A stretch of DNA of 64,000 nt from Terriglobia bacterium (GCA_028716525.1 JAQUPQ010000002.1:1-64000); one strand, 5' to 3'. Positions 25,101 through 34,671 are shown, counted from the stretch's first letter. Program-made: numbers and translations. The notes: generated from the letters alone by a model not told the origin.

Positions 25101-26606
25101 ATGAATTCTCGGAAATTCCGGCGCCTCGGGCTGGGTGTTGTACTCCTGTTTGCGGTAGTGGGAACTGCCGTCTCTCTTCCGGAAGCACCCAGTCGAGACG
25201 CCGCAGTGGATGCCCTGATTGCCCAAGCCCTGGGACCCTCTCCTTTGAGTGAAACGCTGCGTGTTTTGTGTGATGGAATTGGAGGAAGGATTCCGGGCAC
25301 TCCGGCACTTGAAAAAGCCGTGAATTGGGGTGTCGAGAACTTTCGCCGTGCCGGCGTCGACAATGTTCACACCGAGAAATATTCCATTCCCCATTCGTGG
25401 CGGGAGGGTGAGACTTTATTGGAGGTCGTATCGCCGGCACGATTCAAAGTTCATGCCACTTCAGTGGCATGGGCGCCAGCCACTCCGAAGGGTGGAATCA
25501 CTGCGGAGGTTGTTGATGTTGGGGATGGAGAAGGCGAGGATTTTGCAAAACTCCAAGGCCAGGGGGAGGGGAAGATTCTGTTGGTTCATTCCCGTCTCAT
25601 GACCAGCTTGGATGATCTTTTTGCCGAATACATGCACTTCGCCGCCGTCATGGGGAGCGCGGCACAGGCGAAAGCTGCGGCAGTCCTGTTTATGTCCACT
25701 CGACCGCGAGGCTTGCTCTACCGACACACCAATTCGACTTCCGGTCAAATTGCAAGTGTGCCCATGGCGATTGTGGGCCGAGAAGACGCCTTGCGAATCG
25801 CGCGGCTCATTTCTTCAGGTCCGCAGGTGCAAATGCATCTGTCATTGCCGAATGAAATAGGTGGACCTTTTGAAACAGAGAATGTCGTTGCCGATATCAA
25901 GGGGGTTGGAAAACCGGATGAAATGGTCATTCTGGGGGCGCATCTGGATTCCTGGGAGCTCGGGACGGGTGCTCTTGACAACGGCTGTAATGCCTCCATG
26001 GTGATTGATGTTGCGCGGGCATTTCATGCCGCCGGCATCCGGCCGCAGCGGACATTGCGGTTCATCCTCTTCACCGGCGAGGAAGAAGGGTTGCTGGGGT
26101 CCCGAGCTTACGTTCATGATCATCGCTCGGAGATGGACCGAGTGGTTGCCGAGTTGGTGTTTGATGAGGGTGTAGGGCGTGTCAACGGGTTTTTCCTAGG
26201 GGGACGCAAGGATATCCTGCCGGCCATAAACGAAGTCCTCGAGCCCGTGAGAGATTGGGGGGCTAATTCTCATACTTTCGACGCGTTCATCGGGACTGAT
26301 AATTTTGACTTCTTGCTGGAAGGAATTCCTACGTTGATTGCCAATCAAGATGTGACGGACTACCTTCCCAATTATCACGCCAGCTCCGACACATTCGATA
26401 AAGTGGACCTGCGTGAGCTGAAGATTCAAGAGGCCCTGGCGGCAGTTACTCTCTATCGAATCGCCAATCGGCCACAGCGCCTCGGGCCAAGACAGTCTCG
26501 CGTTGAAGTGGAATCGTTGCTCAGAGATTATCAACTGGATCAACAAATGAAGCAGTTTGGCATGTGGCAGGATTGGGAGTCGGGAGCCCGGGGCCGAAAA
26601 CAGTAG
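25101..26606 (+). CDS. Secreted M28-family zinc aminopeptidase with PA domain
   Basis: A 501-residue exported metallopeptidase. Signal peptide at residues 1-26, a protease-associated (PA) insert at about 110-240, and the M28 catalytic core. Zinc ligands and base are visible: LGAHLDSW (His near 281), GALDNG (Asp near 293), FTGEEEGLLGS (catalytic and ligand Glu near 327-328), LVFDEGVG (Asp near 355) and NYHASSDT (His near 426). Start chosen because AGGAGG lies four bases before this ATG; an in-frame ATG at 25083 overlaps the ribosome site. Probably scavenges peptides in the periplasm or outside. Confidence 0.92.
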   Translation: MNSRKFRRLGLGVVLLFAVVGTAVSLPEAPSRDAAVDALIAQALGPSPLSETLRVLCDGIGGRIPGTPALEKAVNWGVENFRRAGVDNVHTEKYSIPHSWREGETLLEVVSPARFKVHATSVAWAPATPKGGITAEVVDVGDGEGEDFAKLQGQGEGKILLVHSRLMTSLDDLFAEYMHFAAVMGSAAQAKAAAVLFMSTRPRGLLYRHTNSTSGQIASVPMAIVGREDALRIARLISSGPQVQMHLSLPNEIGGPFETENVVADIKGVGKPDEMVILGAHLDSWELGTGALDNGCNASMVIDVARAFHAAGIRPQRTLRFILFTGEEEGLLGSRAYVHDHRSEMDRVVAELVFDEGVGRVNGFFLGGRKDILPAINEVLEPVRDWGANSHTFDAFIGTDNFDFLLEGIPTLIANQDVTDYLPNYHASSDTFDKVDLRELKIQEALAAVTLYRIANRPQRLGPRQSRVEVESLLRDYQLDQQMKQFGMWQDWESGARGRKQ

Positions 26607-26797
26607 TTCACAAATCCTGGCGAGTCATTATTTGTATTCGGGGGCATGAATTTCTGTTAGATTACGGACGATTTGCGCGTTCGGAGTTCACCCGGCCTGT
26701 GGGTCCCAATGGAGATGACGTGTGGCCTCCCACCCGGATCAGCTGAATCCTTTTCCTCATCAACGCGTTCGGGCCATTCATCATTTCTTCTGAGTTC

Positions 26798-27712
26798 ATG
26801 GCGAAAATCAAGATAGTCGTTACCGTGCTTTTGCTTGCCCTCCTCCTGTGGAAGGTTCACCCACGCCATATTTACACCGCCTTAAAAGAAGCCAATTTCA
26901 ACGGGTTGGTCCTGGCCGTTGTTTTGGGATTAGTCATGGTGTTGCTGCGATGGTGGAAGTGGCATGTTCTGGTCAAGGATGGTTTGAAGGCGGGTGGACC
27001 CAAACAATCTTTGGTAAGTCTTTTGGGAGGTATGGCGTTTGCGCTGGTCACACCGGCGCGCGTGGGGGAGCTCAGCCGGGCTCTGTTTTTTCCGAAAGGC
27101 ACCAAGACGCAGGTGGGGATGCTCACCTTTCTGGATCGGGTCATCGATCTTTTCGTTGTTTTGCTGTACGCCTCCTTGGGAGCGACGTCGCGTGTCAGCC
27201 CCGTGTTCCGCATTGTTCTGGGAGCGACGATGGCGGTGCTGGCGTTTGTGGTGTTGCGTTTCGATTGGGTGGTCCGGCTACTCCGGCGGTGGTTTCAAGG
27301 TGGCTGGTTGGGAAGTCGTTTGGCGGGACTTGACCAGGTGGAACGTAATCTGCGTCATGTCACCATCCTCAAGAACTTTATTTTGAGTTGTTCTCTGACC
27401 TTCTTTGATCTGATTACTTTCTTTGTGTTGTTGCGTTGTTTTGTGCCGACAGTTTCGTTTTCAGTTGTCCTGTTGGTGTTTCCATTGGTCCTGCTGGTCA
27501 ACGTGGCTCCGATCACGATCAGTGGCCTGGGGTTGCGGGAAGGAACGGCGATTGCTCTTCTGGCTATTTTCAAGATTTCTTCTGCCGCGGCGTTCAACGC
27601 CACTTTTCTGTCCTATATTTTGAATAGTGTGGCCCCGGCCGTGGTGGGAGCCATCTACGCCAGGAACATGAAGGTCAGCTTTTCTGCGCAGAAACCCGCG
27701 CCGCAATCTTGA
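26798..27712 (+). CDS. Lysylphosphatidylglycerol synthase TM-region/UPF0104 family membrane protein
   Basis: A 304-residue polytopic membrane protein with about eight hydrophobic segments. Landmarks are LRWWKWHVLVKDGL, LLGGMAFALVTPARVGELSR near residue 75 and the late ITISGLGLREGTAIALL motif near residue 240, all typical of the flippase-like LPG_synthase_TM/AglD family. The catalytic lysyltransferase domain of MprF is absent, so a lipid or glycolipid translocation role is more likely than lysinylation. No neighbour defines the substrate. Confidence 0.85.
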   Translation: MAKIKIVVTVLLLALLLWKVHPRHIYTALKEANFNGLVLAVVLGLVMVLLRWWKWHVLVKDGLKAGGPKQSLVSLLGGMAFALVTPARVGELSRALFFPKGTKTQVGMLTFLDRVIDLFVVLLYASLGATSRVSPVFRIVLGATMAVLAFVVLRFDWVVRLLRRWFQGGWLGSRLAGLDQVERNLRHVTILKNFILSCSLTFFDLITFFVLLRCFVPTVSFSVVLLVFPLVLLVNVAPITISGLGLREGTAIALLAIFKISSAAAFNATFLSYILNSVAPAVVGAIYARNMKVSFSAQKPAPQS

Positions 27713-27766
27713 AAACCGGCGGCATTCAGGCCTGTGCGCCCGATTGGCAGTCTGAAGGGTGGGAGA

Positions 27767-28396
27767 TTAATCGACAGGGTCTGTGCTGACGTCCTTCTTG
27801 CGTCGATGGCGACGATACAGGAAGATGACGATCAGAACAAATAATCCCAGAATGAAGAAGCTGAACCGTTTCACGATTTTTATCAAGAGCGGCCATTCGC
27901 TTCCGAAAAAGTAGCCGACCAGGGATATGGCGGTGGACCACACGACCGCGCCCGCAAAATTGAAGATCAGAAACTTGGGCCAGGGGAGGTGGAGGACTCC
28001 CGCGAAGGGTCCGGCTACCACCCGCAGGCCTGTGATAAAGCGCGCAAAGAACACGGTGACGGCGCCGTATCGGCGAAACACCCGCTCGGCATGTTCAATG
28101 TGGCTCCGGCGAATCAGGAAGCGGTTCGACAGCCTCATAAGAAACGGCCTTCCACCATGTCGGCCGATCAAGTACCCCAAGTTGTCGCCGAGCGTGGCGC
28201 CGCAAACGGCAATCACGATAATCCATTGGATCTTAAGGTCGACCAAATCGCTGTTGGCTGCCAGAAAAGTTGCCGCCAAAAGAACCGTTTCACCCGGAAC
28301 CGGGAGACCGGCGTTTTCGAGCATGACACCGAAAAACACGGTCCAATAGCCGTAAAGGATGAACAGGTGCAGGAGTTTGTTAAAAAGATCTTGCAT
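27767..28396 (-). CDS. DedA-family membrane protein
   Basis: A 209-residue DedA/VTT-domain protein of the inner membrane; members recycle undecaprenyl phosphate or phosphatidylethanolamine across the bilayer and affect envelope integrity. The conserved acidic helix ENAGLPVPGETVLL is near residue 27, GATLGDNLGYLIGRHGG near 67 and the family motif FFARFITGLRVVAGPFAG near 115; a basic C-terminus follows. It diverges from the EF-G paralogue. Confidence 0.92.
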   Translation of the reverse strand: MQDLFNKLLHLFILYGYWTVFFGVMLENAGLPVPGETVLLAATFLAANSDLVDLKIQWIIVIAVCGATLGDNLGYLIGRHGGRPFLMRLSNRFLIRRSHIEHAERVFRRYGAVTVFFARFITGLRVVAGPFAGVLHLPWPKFLIFNFAGAVVWSTAISLVGYFFGSEWPLLIKIVKRFSFFILGLFVLIVIFLYRRHRRKKDVSTDPVD

Positions 28397-28644
28397 GGTT
28401 GGTCAAAGTGGAGATGCAGGCGTTGCCCTGATGCGCCACTCCGTCCGATTGTACAGCTTTGGCGTCAAAACTCAACGCTTGATCGCAATCTCCTGGGCAG
28501 ATTTGAAACGGCGCGACCAAGTGCCATTTCGGTTGAACCGCTTTGAAATCCTGTGATAGGATTTTTCGCTTTCTGGCGGCATGAACGACCGAGTTGTACC
28601 CACCGCAATCCATAAAGCCGAGTTTTTTTGGAAAGGAGTAGCAC

Positions 28645-30750
28645 GTGAAGGTTTATGAGGGGGCAAACATACGGAATGTGTGTTTTGTGGGACATGGAAG
28701 CTGTGGCAAGACCTCCTTGGTTTCGGGGCTCTTATTTACAGCCGGCATGATGAACCGCTTGGGGCGGGTGGACGATGGAACAACCGTTACCGACTACGAC
28801 GAAGAAGAAGTGGAACGGAAGATCTCCATCAATACTTCAATGGCGTATGCCGAGTGGGGCAAAACGAAAGTTAATATTCTGGATTCGCCCGGATACGGAT
28901 TTTTAATTCATGAGACCAAAGGTGCGCTACGGGTTGCCGACAGCGCTGTTGTGGTTGTGGATGGAGTCGCCGGGGTGGAGGTTCAAACCGAAAAAGTGTG
29001 GTCGTTCGCGGATGAGTTCCAGTTACCGAGGCTTATTGTTTTGAACAAACTGGACCGTGAGCGAGCCAGTTTCGAACGCGCCATGGAATCGGTGCGCAAG
29101 AATTTTGGCCGCTCCACGATCTCCCTCCAACTTCCCATCGGCATCGAGAAGAATTTTCGCGGCGTGGTGGATCTCATCCACATGAAAGCCCATACCTACG
29201 ATCTCTCGGGAAGCGGCAAGCTGACAGAGGGCGACATCCCCGCCGAGATGAAAGACCCGGCTCAGAAGGCCCACGAAGGTTTGGTGGAAATGGTGGCCGA
29301 GGGAAATGATGCGCTGATGGAGGAGTTCTTTGAAAAGGGAACACTGCCCGTGGAAGATTTTGAGAAAGGCCTGCTACTGGCCATTTTGGAGCGGCGAATA
29401 GTGCCGGTGGTATGCACATCGGCGTATTTCAACGTGGGCGCCCAGGATTTGCTGGACGTCATTGTCAACTACATGCCTTCAGCCAATGCCCGCGAAGTGG
29501 TGGGGTTCGAGTCGACCGCCTGGGATAAGGAAGTGCGGCGCAAGGGAATTGAAAGCGAGCCGCTCTCTTTGTTTGTGTTTAAGACGGTGGCCGATCCGTT
29601 TGCGGGACGCGTGTCGTATTTCCGTGTCTATTCCGGCAGCCTCAAGAACGACGCTTCCATATACAGTTTCAATCGTAGCTCGTCTGAAAAGATGGCCCAT
29701 ATCGGGGTGCTGCAAGGCAAAACATCAACGGCCGTTCCGGAATTGAAAGCGGGCGATCTGGGAGCGATCGCCAAACTGAAGGAAACGCTGACGGGCGACA
29801 CACTGGGTGACAAAGGGAATCCCATTTATTTCAGGCCGGTAGCATTCCCTGAACCTGCCATTGCGTTCGCCATCGAACCTAAGACTCGGCAAGACGAAGA
29901 TCGCATCGGCACCGCTATTCATCGCGTTTTGGAAGAAGACCTGGCGCTTCGGTTCAGCCGCGATCTGCAGACGCATGAATTATTGCTCTCCGGCACCGGA
30001 CAACAACACATCGAAATCGTGGTTTCCCGATTGCGAAGGCGTTATCAGGTCGAGGTAAAGCTCAAGACCCCCAAGGTCCCCTATCGAGAGACCATTACTG
30101 GAAAGGCCGATGCCCAAGGACGGCATAAGAAACAGACCGGGGGGCACGGCCAATATGGGGATTGCAAGATCAAGATGGAACCGTTGGCGCGGGGCCAGGG
30201 CTTTGAGTTTGCGAACGAAATATTTGGGGGGTCTATTCCTCGCAACTTCATTCCGGCGGTGGAAAAGGGAATTGTGGAATCCGCCGGCCGCGGATTTTTA
30301 GCCGGCTATCCGGTGGTGGATTTCAAGGTGGAACTTTATGACGGTTCCTATCATGACGTCGACTCGTCGGAACTCGCCTTCAAGATTGCCGGCTCTTTGG
30401 CCTTCAAAAAAGCCATGGAGCAGGCCAGGCCGGTGTTGTTGGAACCTATCATGAATGTCGAAATCATTACCCCGGAGCAGTACGCCGGCGACCTGATGGG
30501 AGATTTGAACTCCCGAAGGGGCCGCATCCAGGGCATGGATTCTCGTGCCGGCAATCAAATCATCAAGGCTCAGGTCCCTATGGCCGAAATGTTGACGTAT
30601 TCTCCGGTTTTGACATCCGCAACCCAAGGGCGCGGTACGTATTCAATGGAATTTTCACACTACGATATCGTGCCACAACAGATCTCCCAGAAAATCGTGG
30701 AGGCGGCAAAGGCCGCGCGTCAGGGCAAGGAGGAAGAAGTGGAGGAGTAA
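28645..30750 (+). CDS. Elongation factor G-like GTPase (EF-G paralogue)
   Basis: A 701-residue translational GTPase with all five EF-G domains. G1 is GHGSCGKTS rather than the AHIDAGKTT of canonical EF-G; the switch I motif RGITI is replaced by ERKISI; G3 is LDSPGY and G4 LNKLD. Domain IV keeps GGHGQYGDCKI near residue 495. These are features of the EF-G-like/EF-G2 group, which is separate from FusA and usually accompanies it. GTG start after GGAAAGGAG. Ribosomal function cannot be judged from sequence alone. Confidence 0.9.
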   Translation: MKVYEGANIRNVCFVGHGSCGKTSLVSGLLFTAGMMNRLGRVDDGTTVTDYDEEEVERKISINTSMAYAEWGKTKVNILDSPGYGFLIHETKGALRVADSAVVVVDGVAGVEVQTEKVWSFADEFQLPRLIVLNKLDRERASFERAMESVRKNFGRSTISLQLPIGIEKNFRGVVDLIHMKAHTYDLSGSGKLTEGDIPAEMKDPAQKAHEGLVEMVAEGNDALMEEFFEKGTLPVEDFEKGLLLAILERRIVPVVCTSAYFNVGAQDLLDVIVNYMPSANAREVVGFESTAWDKEVRRKGIESEPLSLFVFKTVADPFAGRVSYFRVYSGSLKNDASIYSFNRSSSEKMAHIGVLQGKTSTAVPELKAGDLGAIAKLKETLTGDTLGDKGNPIYFRPVAFPEPAIAFAIEPKTRQDEDRIGTAIHRVLEEDLALRFSRDLQTHELLLSGTGQQHIEIVVSRLRRRYQVEVKLKTPKVPYRETITGKADAQGRHKKQTGGHGQYGDCKIKMEPLARGQGFEFANEIFGGSIPRNFIPAVEKGIVESAGRGFLAGYPVVDFKVELYDGSYHDVDSSELAFKIAGSLAFKKAMEQARPVLLEPIMNVEIITPEQYAGDLMGDLNSRRGRIQGMDSRAGNQIIKAQVPMAEMLTYSPVLTSATQGRGTYSMEFSHYDIVPQQISQKIVEAAKAARQGKEEEVEE

Positions 30751-30768
30751 CTCCTCCACTGACATTTT
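30738..30768 (+). terminator. Terminator hairpin overlapping the EF-G paralogue stop codon
   Basis: AGTGGAGGA pairs with TCCTCCACT around a GTAAC loop that contains part of the TAA stop, followed by GACATTTTCG. The arms are perfectly complementary. Confidence 0.55.
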
Positions 30769-31033
30769 CGCGGTCGTTACGATCATTCCTGTCACCGAAG
30801 TCCGGCCTGGATTTGTTACCGTAGTCCTCTCAACGGCTTCTTTTGTACACCATATCGTGCACCTTATTTCACAAATGACATCTTTGTAGAATTGCATTTT
30901 GCACGAACCTCTATATCTGTTGGAAATACATGTAGTTGTGTGTCAAATTCAACTTTTTTCAATCTACTGGTATTTGGAAGGGCAAGTGCTTTGATAAGGG
31001 GTGAATATTTTCAAGAAAGGTGGTGAAAACAGA

Positions 31034-31483
31034 ATGAAGAAGCTTCTTACATTTTTGCTTATGTTGCTGTTTACTTTTGGCCTATCGGCAGGAATAGTAG
31101 CTCAGGAAACGACGCCTCCTCCGAAGGAAAAGCAGGCTGACACCGGCAAGAAGGCCACCAAGTCCAAGACGCACAAGAAGGCCACGAAGACGGAAAAGAC
31201 TGCAAGCGATACTGAGAAGGCGGCCACGAAGACTGAGAAGACAGCCAGCAAGACCGAAAAGGCTACCAAGTCCAAGACGAGCAAGGCGGCCTCAAAGACG
31301 GAAAAGGCTGCCAGCAAGACGGAGAAAGCTGCCACAAAGACTGAAAAGGCGGCGAGCAAGACTGAAAAGGCTGCCAGCAAGACCGAAAAGGCTGCGTCAA
31401 AGACTGTGAAGAGTAAGAAGGGCACCTCCAGCAAGACCAAGAAGGGCGCCTCTTCGGACAAGAAGGATGACAGCGGCAAGTAA
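31034..31483 (+). CDS. Secreted Lys/Ala/Thr/Ser low-complexity repeat protein
   Basis: A 149-residue protein with a clear signal peptide (MKKLLTFLLMLLFTFGLSAG, cleaved near VAQ-ET) and a mature part made almost only of Lys, Ala, Thr, Ser and Glu. The core repeats KTEKAAS or KTEKAAT with a 7-residue period about ten times between residues 50 and 125, flanked by TKSKTHKK and a Lys/Ser-rich tail. The ATG follows AAAGGTGG. Composition recalls histone H1 or bacterial AlaLys repeat proteins, but the signal peptide places this one outside the cytoplasm. A strong terminator follows. Function unknown. Confidence 0.85.
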   Translation: MKKLLTFLLMLLFTFGLSAGIVAQETTPPPKEKQADTGKKATKSKTHKKATKTEKTASDTEKAATKTEKTASKTEKATKSKTSKAASKTEKAASKTEKAATKTEKAASKTEKAASKTEKAASKTVKSKKGTSSKTKKGASSDKKDDSGK

Positions 31484-31519
31484 TTTCGAAAGGTGAGAAT
31501 CTTTAAAGGTTTTCTCCCG

Positions 31520-31549
31520 GGCAGGTGAATTTCACCTGCCTTTTTTTTT
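31520..31549 (+). terminator. Rho-independent terminator of the repeat-protein gene
   Basis: GGCAGGTGAA pairs with TTCACCTGCC, followed directly by nine T. A textbook intrinsic terminator. Confidence 0.92.
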
Positions 31550-31697
31550 CGCATAGTGCCGCCCCGTAAAACGGGCCGTGAGCCGCCCCCCCAGGTTTGA
31601 GCACTTCGAAGTTCACATCGGTGTCGTGAAGTTGTAGAATTCATCGCATCTGCAGACAGGGTCTGCGTCTTACGCCACAACTCCCCCCTCAAATCTT

Positions 31698-33203
31698 ATG
31701 GAATCTCTCATTGTCTTGAAGGATCGATTGGAGCTGTTTCTTCTGTCTCATCCACGGGCTATCATTCAAGATTTTCGCACAGGCACCTGGTCTCTCACCG
31801 ATTCCCGCATTTCACTGGAAATTGAATTCGGAAAGTTATTGTTGACGCTTTGGACCGGTGAACGATCAATGCTGCGGCGTATTTCTGGGGTGAAGGAATG
31901 GTCGGAGGATTCTGTCATTCTGATGGTGCGAGATGGCAGCCATAAAGAACGAGAGTTGTATATTGATGCCGATCACGTGGCTGCCGCCCGGCCACAACTA
32001 AGAGCCGCTCGAAGGCAGTTTGCGCACAAGTTGGCCTGTCTCTTGCAAGCCCGATTCCCCGGGCTTCTTGTTGAGAAGCTTTTGACCTCCAAAAATCTGG
32101 CCCAGTCCTTCTCGGAACATTACGCCCGTGGTGTCGCTCTGATGCGGAGTTCACGTTGGGGACTTTTCGGTGTGAACCGCAGTGAAAGCCCTGCCACTGT
32201 GGACGCCATGTTGAGCTATGCGTTGATCTGGCTGAACTATTTGCAGGCTCAATCTGCTCGAGCCCGACTCGATGGAATGGTCCTGGTCGTTCCCAAGGAC
32301 AGCGGCATTTTCCTGACGCCTCGGATGGGTTTGATCCGCTCACCCGGAATTCATATCGAACTGTTGGAGGCGGATGATGAGATGGAGAATCTTGATACGG
32401 CGTGTTCGAAAGATTATGGGAATTTGGAAAGTCGGCTGTCGAAGGTGGATCGAGTACCCCTGCCGGCGGAAGAGATTCCGTGGGACGCACTGCCGCCTTG
32501 CTTGAAACGAGCCGAATCAGAGATTGAAATTGTGCACCGTGCTGCCTCGCGTTTCTTCTCTATTCGTTACCACGGATTGGAATTTGCTCGCCTCACCGAA
32601 GAACGTGTTCCCAAGATCTCGTATGGTGTTTCGCCGATCGAATCTTCGTACGACCGCTCCAAGGAGCCTGAATTGGAGCGATTATGGAAAGAGTTGCAGC
32701 AGTTTCGACGGCCTGATTGTCCGGATCCTCATCATCCCTACTTCCGGCTCCAGGCGGAGCGATGGCTGGAATCCCTGGTTCTTCGAGACATCCGGAAGAT
32801 TTCAAATGACCTGAACCCGGCGTTCGTATACCCGCAAGTTCCGGCTTTCTCAGGATTGGACCGGGCTGTTATCGACATTCTGAGCGTCACACGATCGCAT
32901 CGCCTGGCGGTCATTGAGCTGAAGATTTCTGAAGACATCCAGCTGCCCCTGCAGGCGCTGGATTACTGGCGCCGCGTCAAATGGCATTTTGAGCGAGGGG
33001 ATTTTGAACGCCAGGGATATTTTCCGAACCTGTCACTTTCTTCGGAGGATCCCGTTCTTTTTCTGGTGTGTCCGGCGTTCCGATTTCATTCCACGACGGA
33101 AGGCATTCTGAAATATTTCCCGAAGTCGCTTGAAATCACCAAGGTGGGAATAAATGAAGGCTGGCGGAACGAACTCAAAGTCTTATACCGCAAACATGTG
33201 TGA
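31698..33203 (+). CDS. Uncharacterised protein with PD-(D/E)XK nuclease-like C-terminus
   Basis: A 501-residue soluble protein I do not recognise as a named family. The C-terminal 130 residues have the order expected of a PD-(D/E)XK nuclease fold: GLDRAVIDILSV (candidate metal Asp near residue 395), a hairpin, then RLAVIELKISED (Glu-x-Lys near 410) and a helix QLPLQALDYWRRVKWH with the conserved Gln. The N-terminal half has RERE-like charged segments and RLEIEF strands but no motif I can name. No signal peptide, no partner nuclease or methylase gene nearby. A house-keeping or defence role cannot be chosen. Confidence 0.65.
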   Translation: MESLIVLKDRLELFLLSHPRAIIQDFRTGTWSLTDSRISLEIEFGKLLLTLWTGERSMLRRISGVKEWSEDSVILMVRDGSHKERELYIDADHVAAARPQLRAARRQFAHKLACLLQARFPGLLVEKLLTSKNLAQSFSEHYARGVALMRSSRWGLFGVNRSESPATVDAMLSYALIWLNYLQAQSARARLDGMVLVVPKDSGIFLTPRMGLIRSPGIHIELLEADDEMENLDTACSKDYGNLESRLSKVDRVPLPAEEIPWDALPPCLKRAESEIEIVHRAASRFFSIRYHGLEFARLTEERVPKISYGVSPIESSYDRSKEPELERLWKELQQFRRPDCPDPHHPYFRLQAERWLESLVLRDIRKISNDLNPAFVYPQVPAFSGLDRAVIDILSVTRSHRLAVIELKISEDIQLPLQALDYWRRVKWHFERGDFERQGYFPNLSLSSEDPVLFLVCPAFRFHSTTEGILKYFPKSLEITKVGINEGWRNELKVLYRKHV

Positions 33204-33295
33204 GTGCGGATCATTTCTTCCGCATTGGAAAGGCCGCACCCGCGCCTTGCGTTGGAGCAAAGCGGGACACGCACAAGTGCACGGCAACGCGGACA

Positions 33296-34162
33296 TTATT
33301 CAATCAGCGCAAATATTCTGGCTTGTCCGCCACTGCCACCTTGAATATCGATCGGGGATACGATCAGAAATGCTCCGCGCGGAGGCATCTGCTCCAAGTG
33401 AGCCACGTTCTCTATGCCGTATTTTCCCGCGCTCATCAACTTGTGATGAACAGCGAAGTCCGTCGAAGGACCGTAGTCAATCGAAAGCGTGTCGATTCCG
33501 ATGGCGTTGATATTGCGGGCGCGGAGCAGGAAATCCAAAGCCTCGGTGGACCAGCCGGGGAAATGCATGACGCCGCGGGAATCCTTGTTTTGATAACGCT
33601 CGGGGCTTCCCACGCGCTCTCCCCAGCCGGTGTAGGCGAGAACGATGGAGCCGTCCTGAATTTCATGATTTCGCCGCTCCCAATCCTGGATGTCGGCGGG
33701 ACTGATGCGGTAATCCGGATTGGCAGCCGCTTTTCCACGGACATTGATGACAACGGCATATCCGAAAAGATCGTCAAGCGCCATCTTGTCGACCGACACA
33801 CCGTGTTGTTCAAAGTGGTTGGGCGCGTCGACGTGAGTACCGAGATGCTCGGGCGTGCAATATTTTCCGGAAAGAACATGTTCCTTATCCATCGATGTGA
33901 AGAACTCGAAATGGAAGGGTTCATATCCGGGGGCAGGCCAATAAGGGGTTTGGGCGTTCAAAGGATAAGTCAGATCCAGAACTTTGGTGCGGCCCGCCAG
34001 CACGCCATCAAGACGGTCTTTGCCGGTGATTCGACGCGCCCGTTTGACGATTTCATGACTCACTTTTTGAACTTCTTCCTTTTGCGCAGGATAAAGGGCG
34101 GGCCAAATCAGACCCAAAGCGCACAAAGCGATCGCCGCGCGAATAAGGATCTTCTTTCTCAT
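33296..34162 (-). CDS. Exported cyclase-family (kynurenine-formamidase-like) metal hydrolase
   Basis: A 288-residue member of the cyclase/KynB superfamily. The metal-binding signature EHLGTHVDAPNHF (HxGTHxDxPxH) is near residue 115, and DLTYPLNAQTPYWP and ALDDLFGYAVVINV fit the fold. Start placed at an ATG preceded by GAGGTGGAGG; from it MRKKILIRAAIALCALGLIW forms a signal peptide, so it acts in the periplasm. Substrate unknown: N-formylkynurenine, cyclic amides and others occur in the family. It is the last gene of the ypdA-yqeY-cyclase unit, with about 50 bases between yqeY and this gene. Confidence 0.85.
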   Translation of the reverse strand: MRKKILIRAAIALCALGLIWPALYPAQKEEVQKVSHEIVKRARRITGKDRLDGVLAGRTKVLDLTYPLNAQTPYWPAPGYEPFHFEFFTSMDKEHVLSGKYCTPEHLGTHVDAPNHFEQHGVSVDKMALDDLFGYAVVINVRGKAAANPDYRISPADIQDWERRNHEIQDGSIVLAYTGWGERVGSPERYQNKDSRGVMHFPGWSTEALDFLLRARNINAIGIDTLSIDYGPSTDFAVHHKLMSAGKYGIENVAHLEQMPPRGAFLIVSPIDIQGGSGGQARIFALIE

Positions 34163-34215
34163 GCCTCCACCTCCCCGTGGGTGAGAATCAATCTGTGAGG
34201 TTATATCACACAACC

Positions 34216-34671
34216 CTAGCTCGGATTGGATAACTTGCTCCGAACCAGTTCATTCACCGCTTTTCCGTCGACGCGTTGGCCCGCAAACCTGGCCATGACG
34301 GCTTTCATAACAGCGCCTAAATCCTTCATGGAAGTGGCGCCGGTTTCCGCCAACGCTTCCAGCACGGCTTTTTCAATGTCTTCCTTCGAAGCGCCTGCCG
34401 GCAAATACTCTTCAATAATCTTAATCTCGGCGGCTTCCTTTTCAGCCAGCTCCCTCCGGCCCCCTCGGGTAAACTGTTCGATCGAATCCTGCCGCTGTTT
34501 GATCAGAGTTTGAAGGACCTGAAAACACTCGGCCTCTTCGAGAGCCTTGATCTTCTCGATCTCCTTGTTCTTAATGGCAGCCTTCATCATGCGGAGCGTG
34601 CTGAGGCGGAGGACATTTTTCGAGCGCATGGCCTCCTGGATATGTTTTTGAAGTTGATCTTGAAACGTCAT
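34216..34671 (-). CDS. yqeY: GatB/YqeY-domain protein
   Basis: A 151-residue YqeY protein, homologous to the tRNA-binding tail of GatB amidotransferase. MTFQDQLQKHIQEAMRSKN at the start, then RLSTLRMMKAAIKNKEIEK and the C-terminal GAVMKAVMARFAGQRVDGK motif. The ATG has GAGG about 9 bases upstream; a TTG two codons before it is less likely. Ten bases separate it from ypdA. Its role is not well established; binding of tRNA or a helper role to aminoacyl-tRNA enzymes is inferred from homology. Confidence 0.9.
   Translation of the reverse strand: MTFQDQLQKHIQEAMRSKNVLRLSTLRMMKAAIKNKEIEKIKALEEAECFQVLQTLIKQRQDSIEQFTRGGRRELAEKEAAEIKIIEEYLPAGASKEDIEKAVLEALAETGATSMKDLGAVMKAVMARFAGQRVDGKAVNELVRSKLSNPS

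Noticed and set aside
33200-34198. 332-codon frame opposite the cyclase gene
   Set aside because: The cyclase has an intact metal-binding signature and a ribosome site; the antisense frame has neither.
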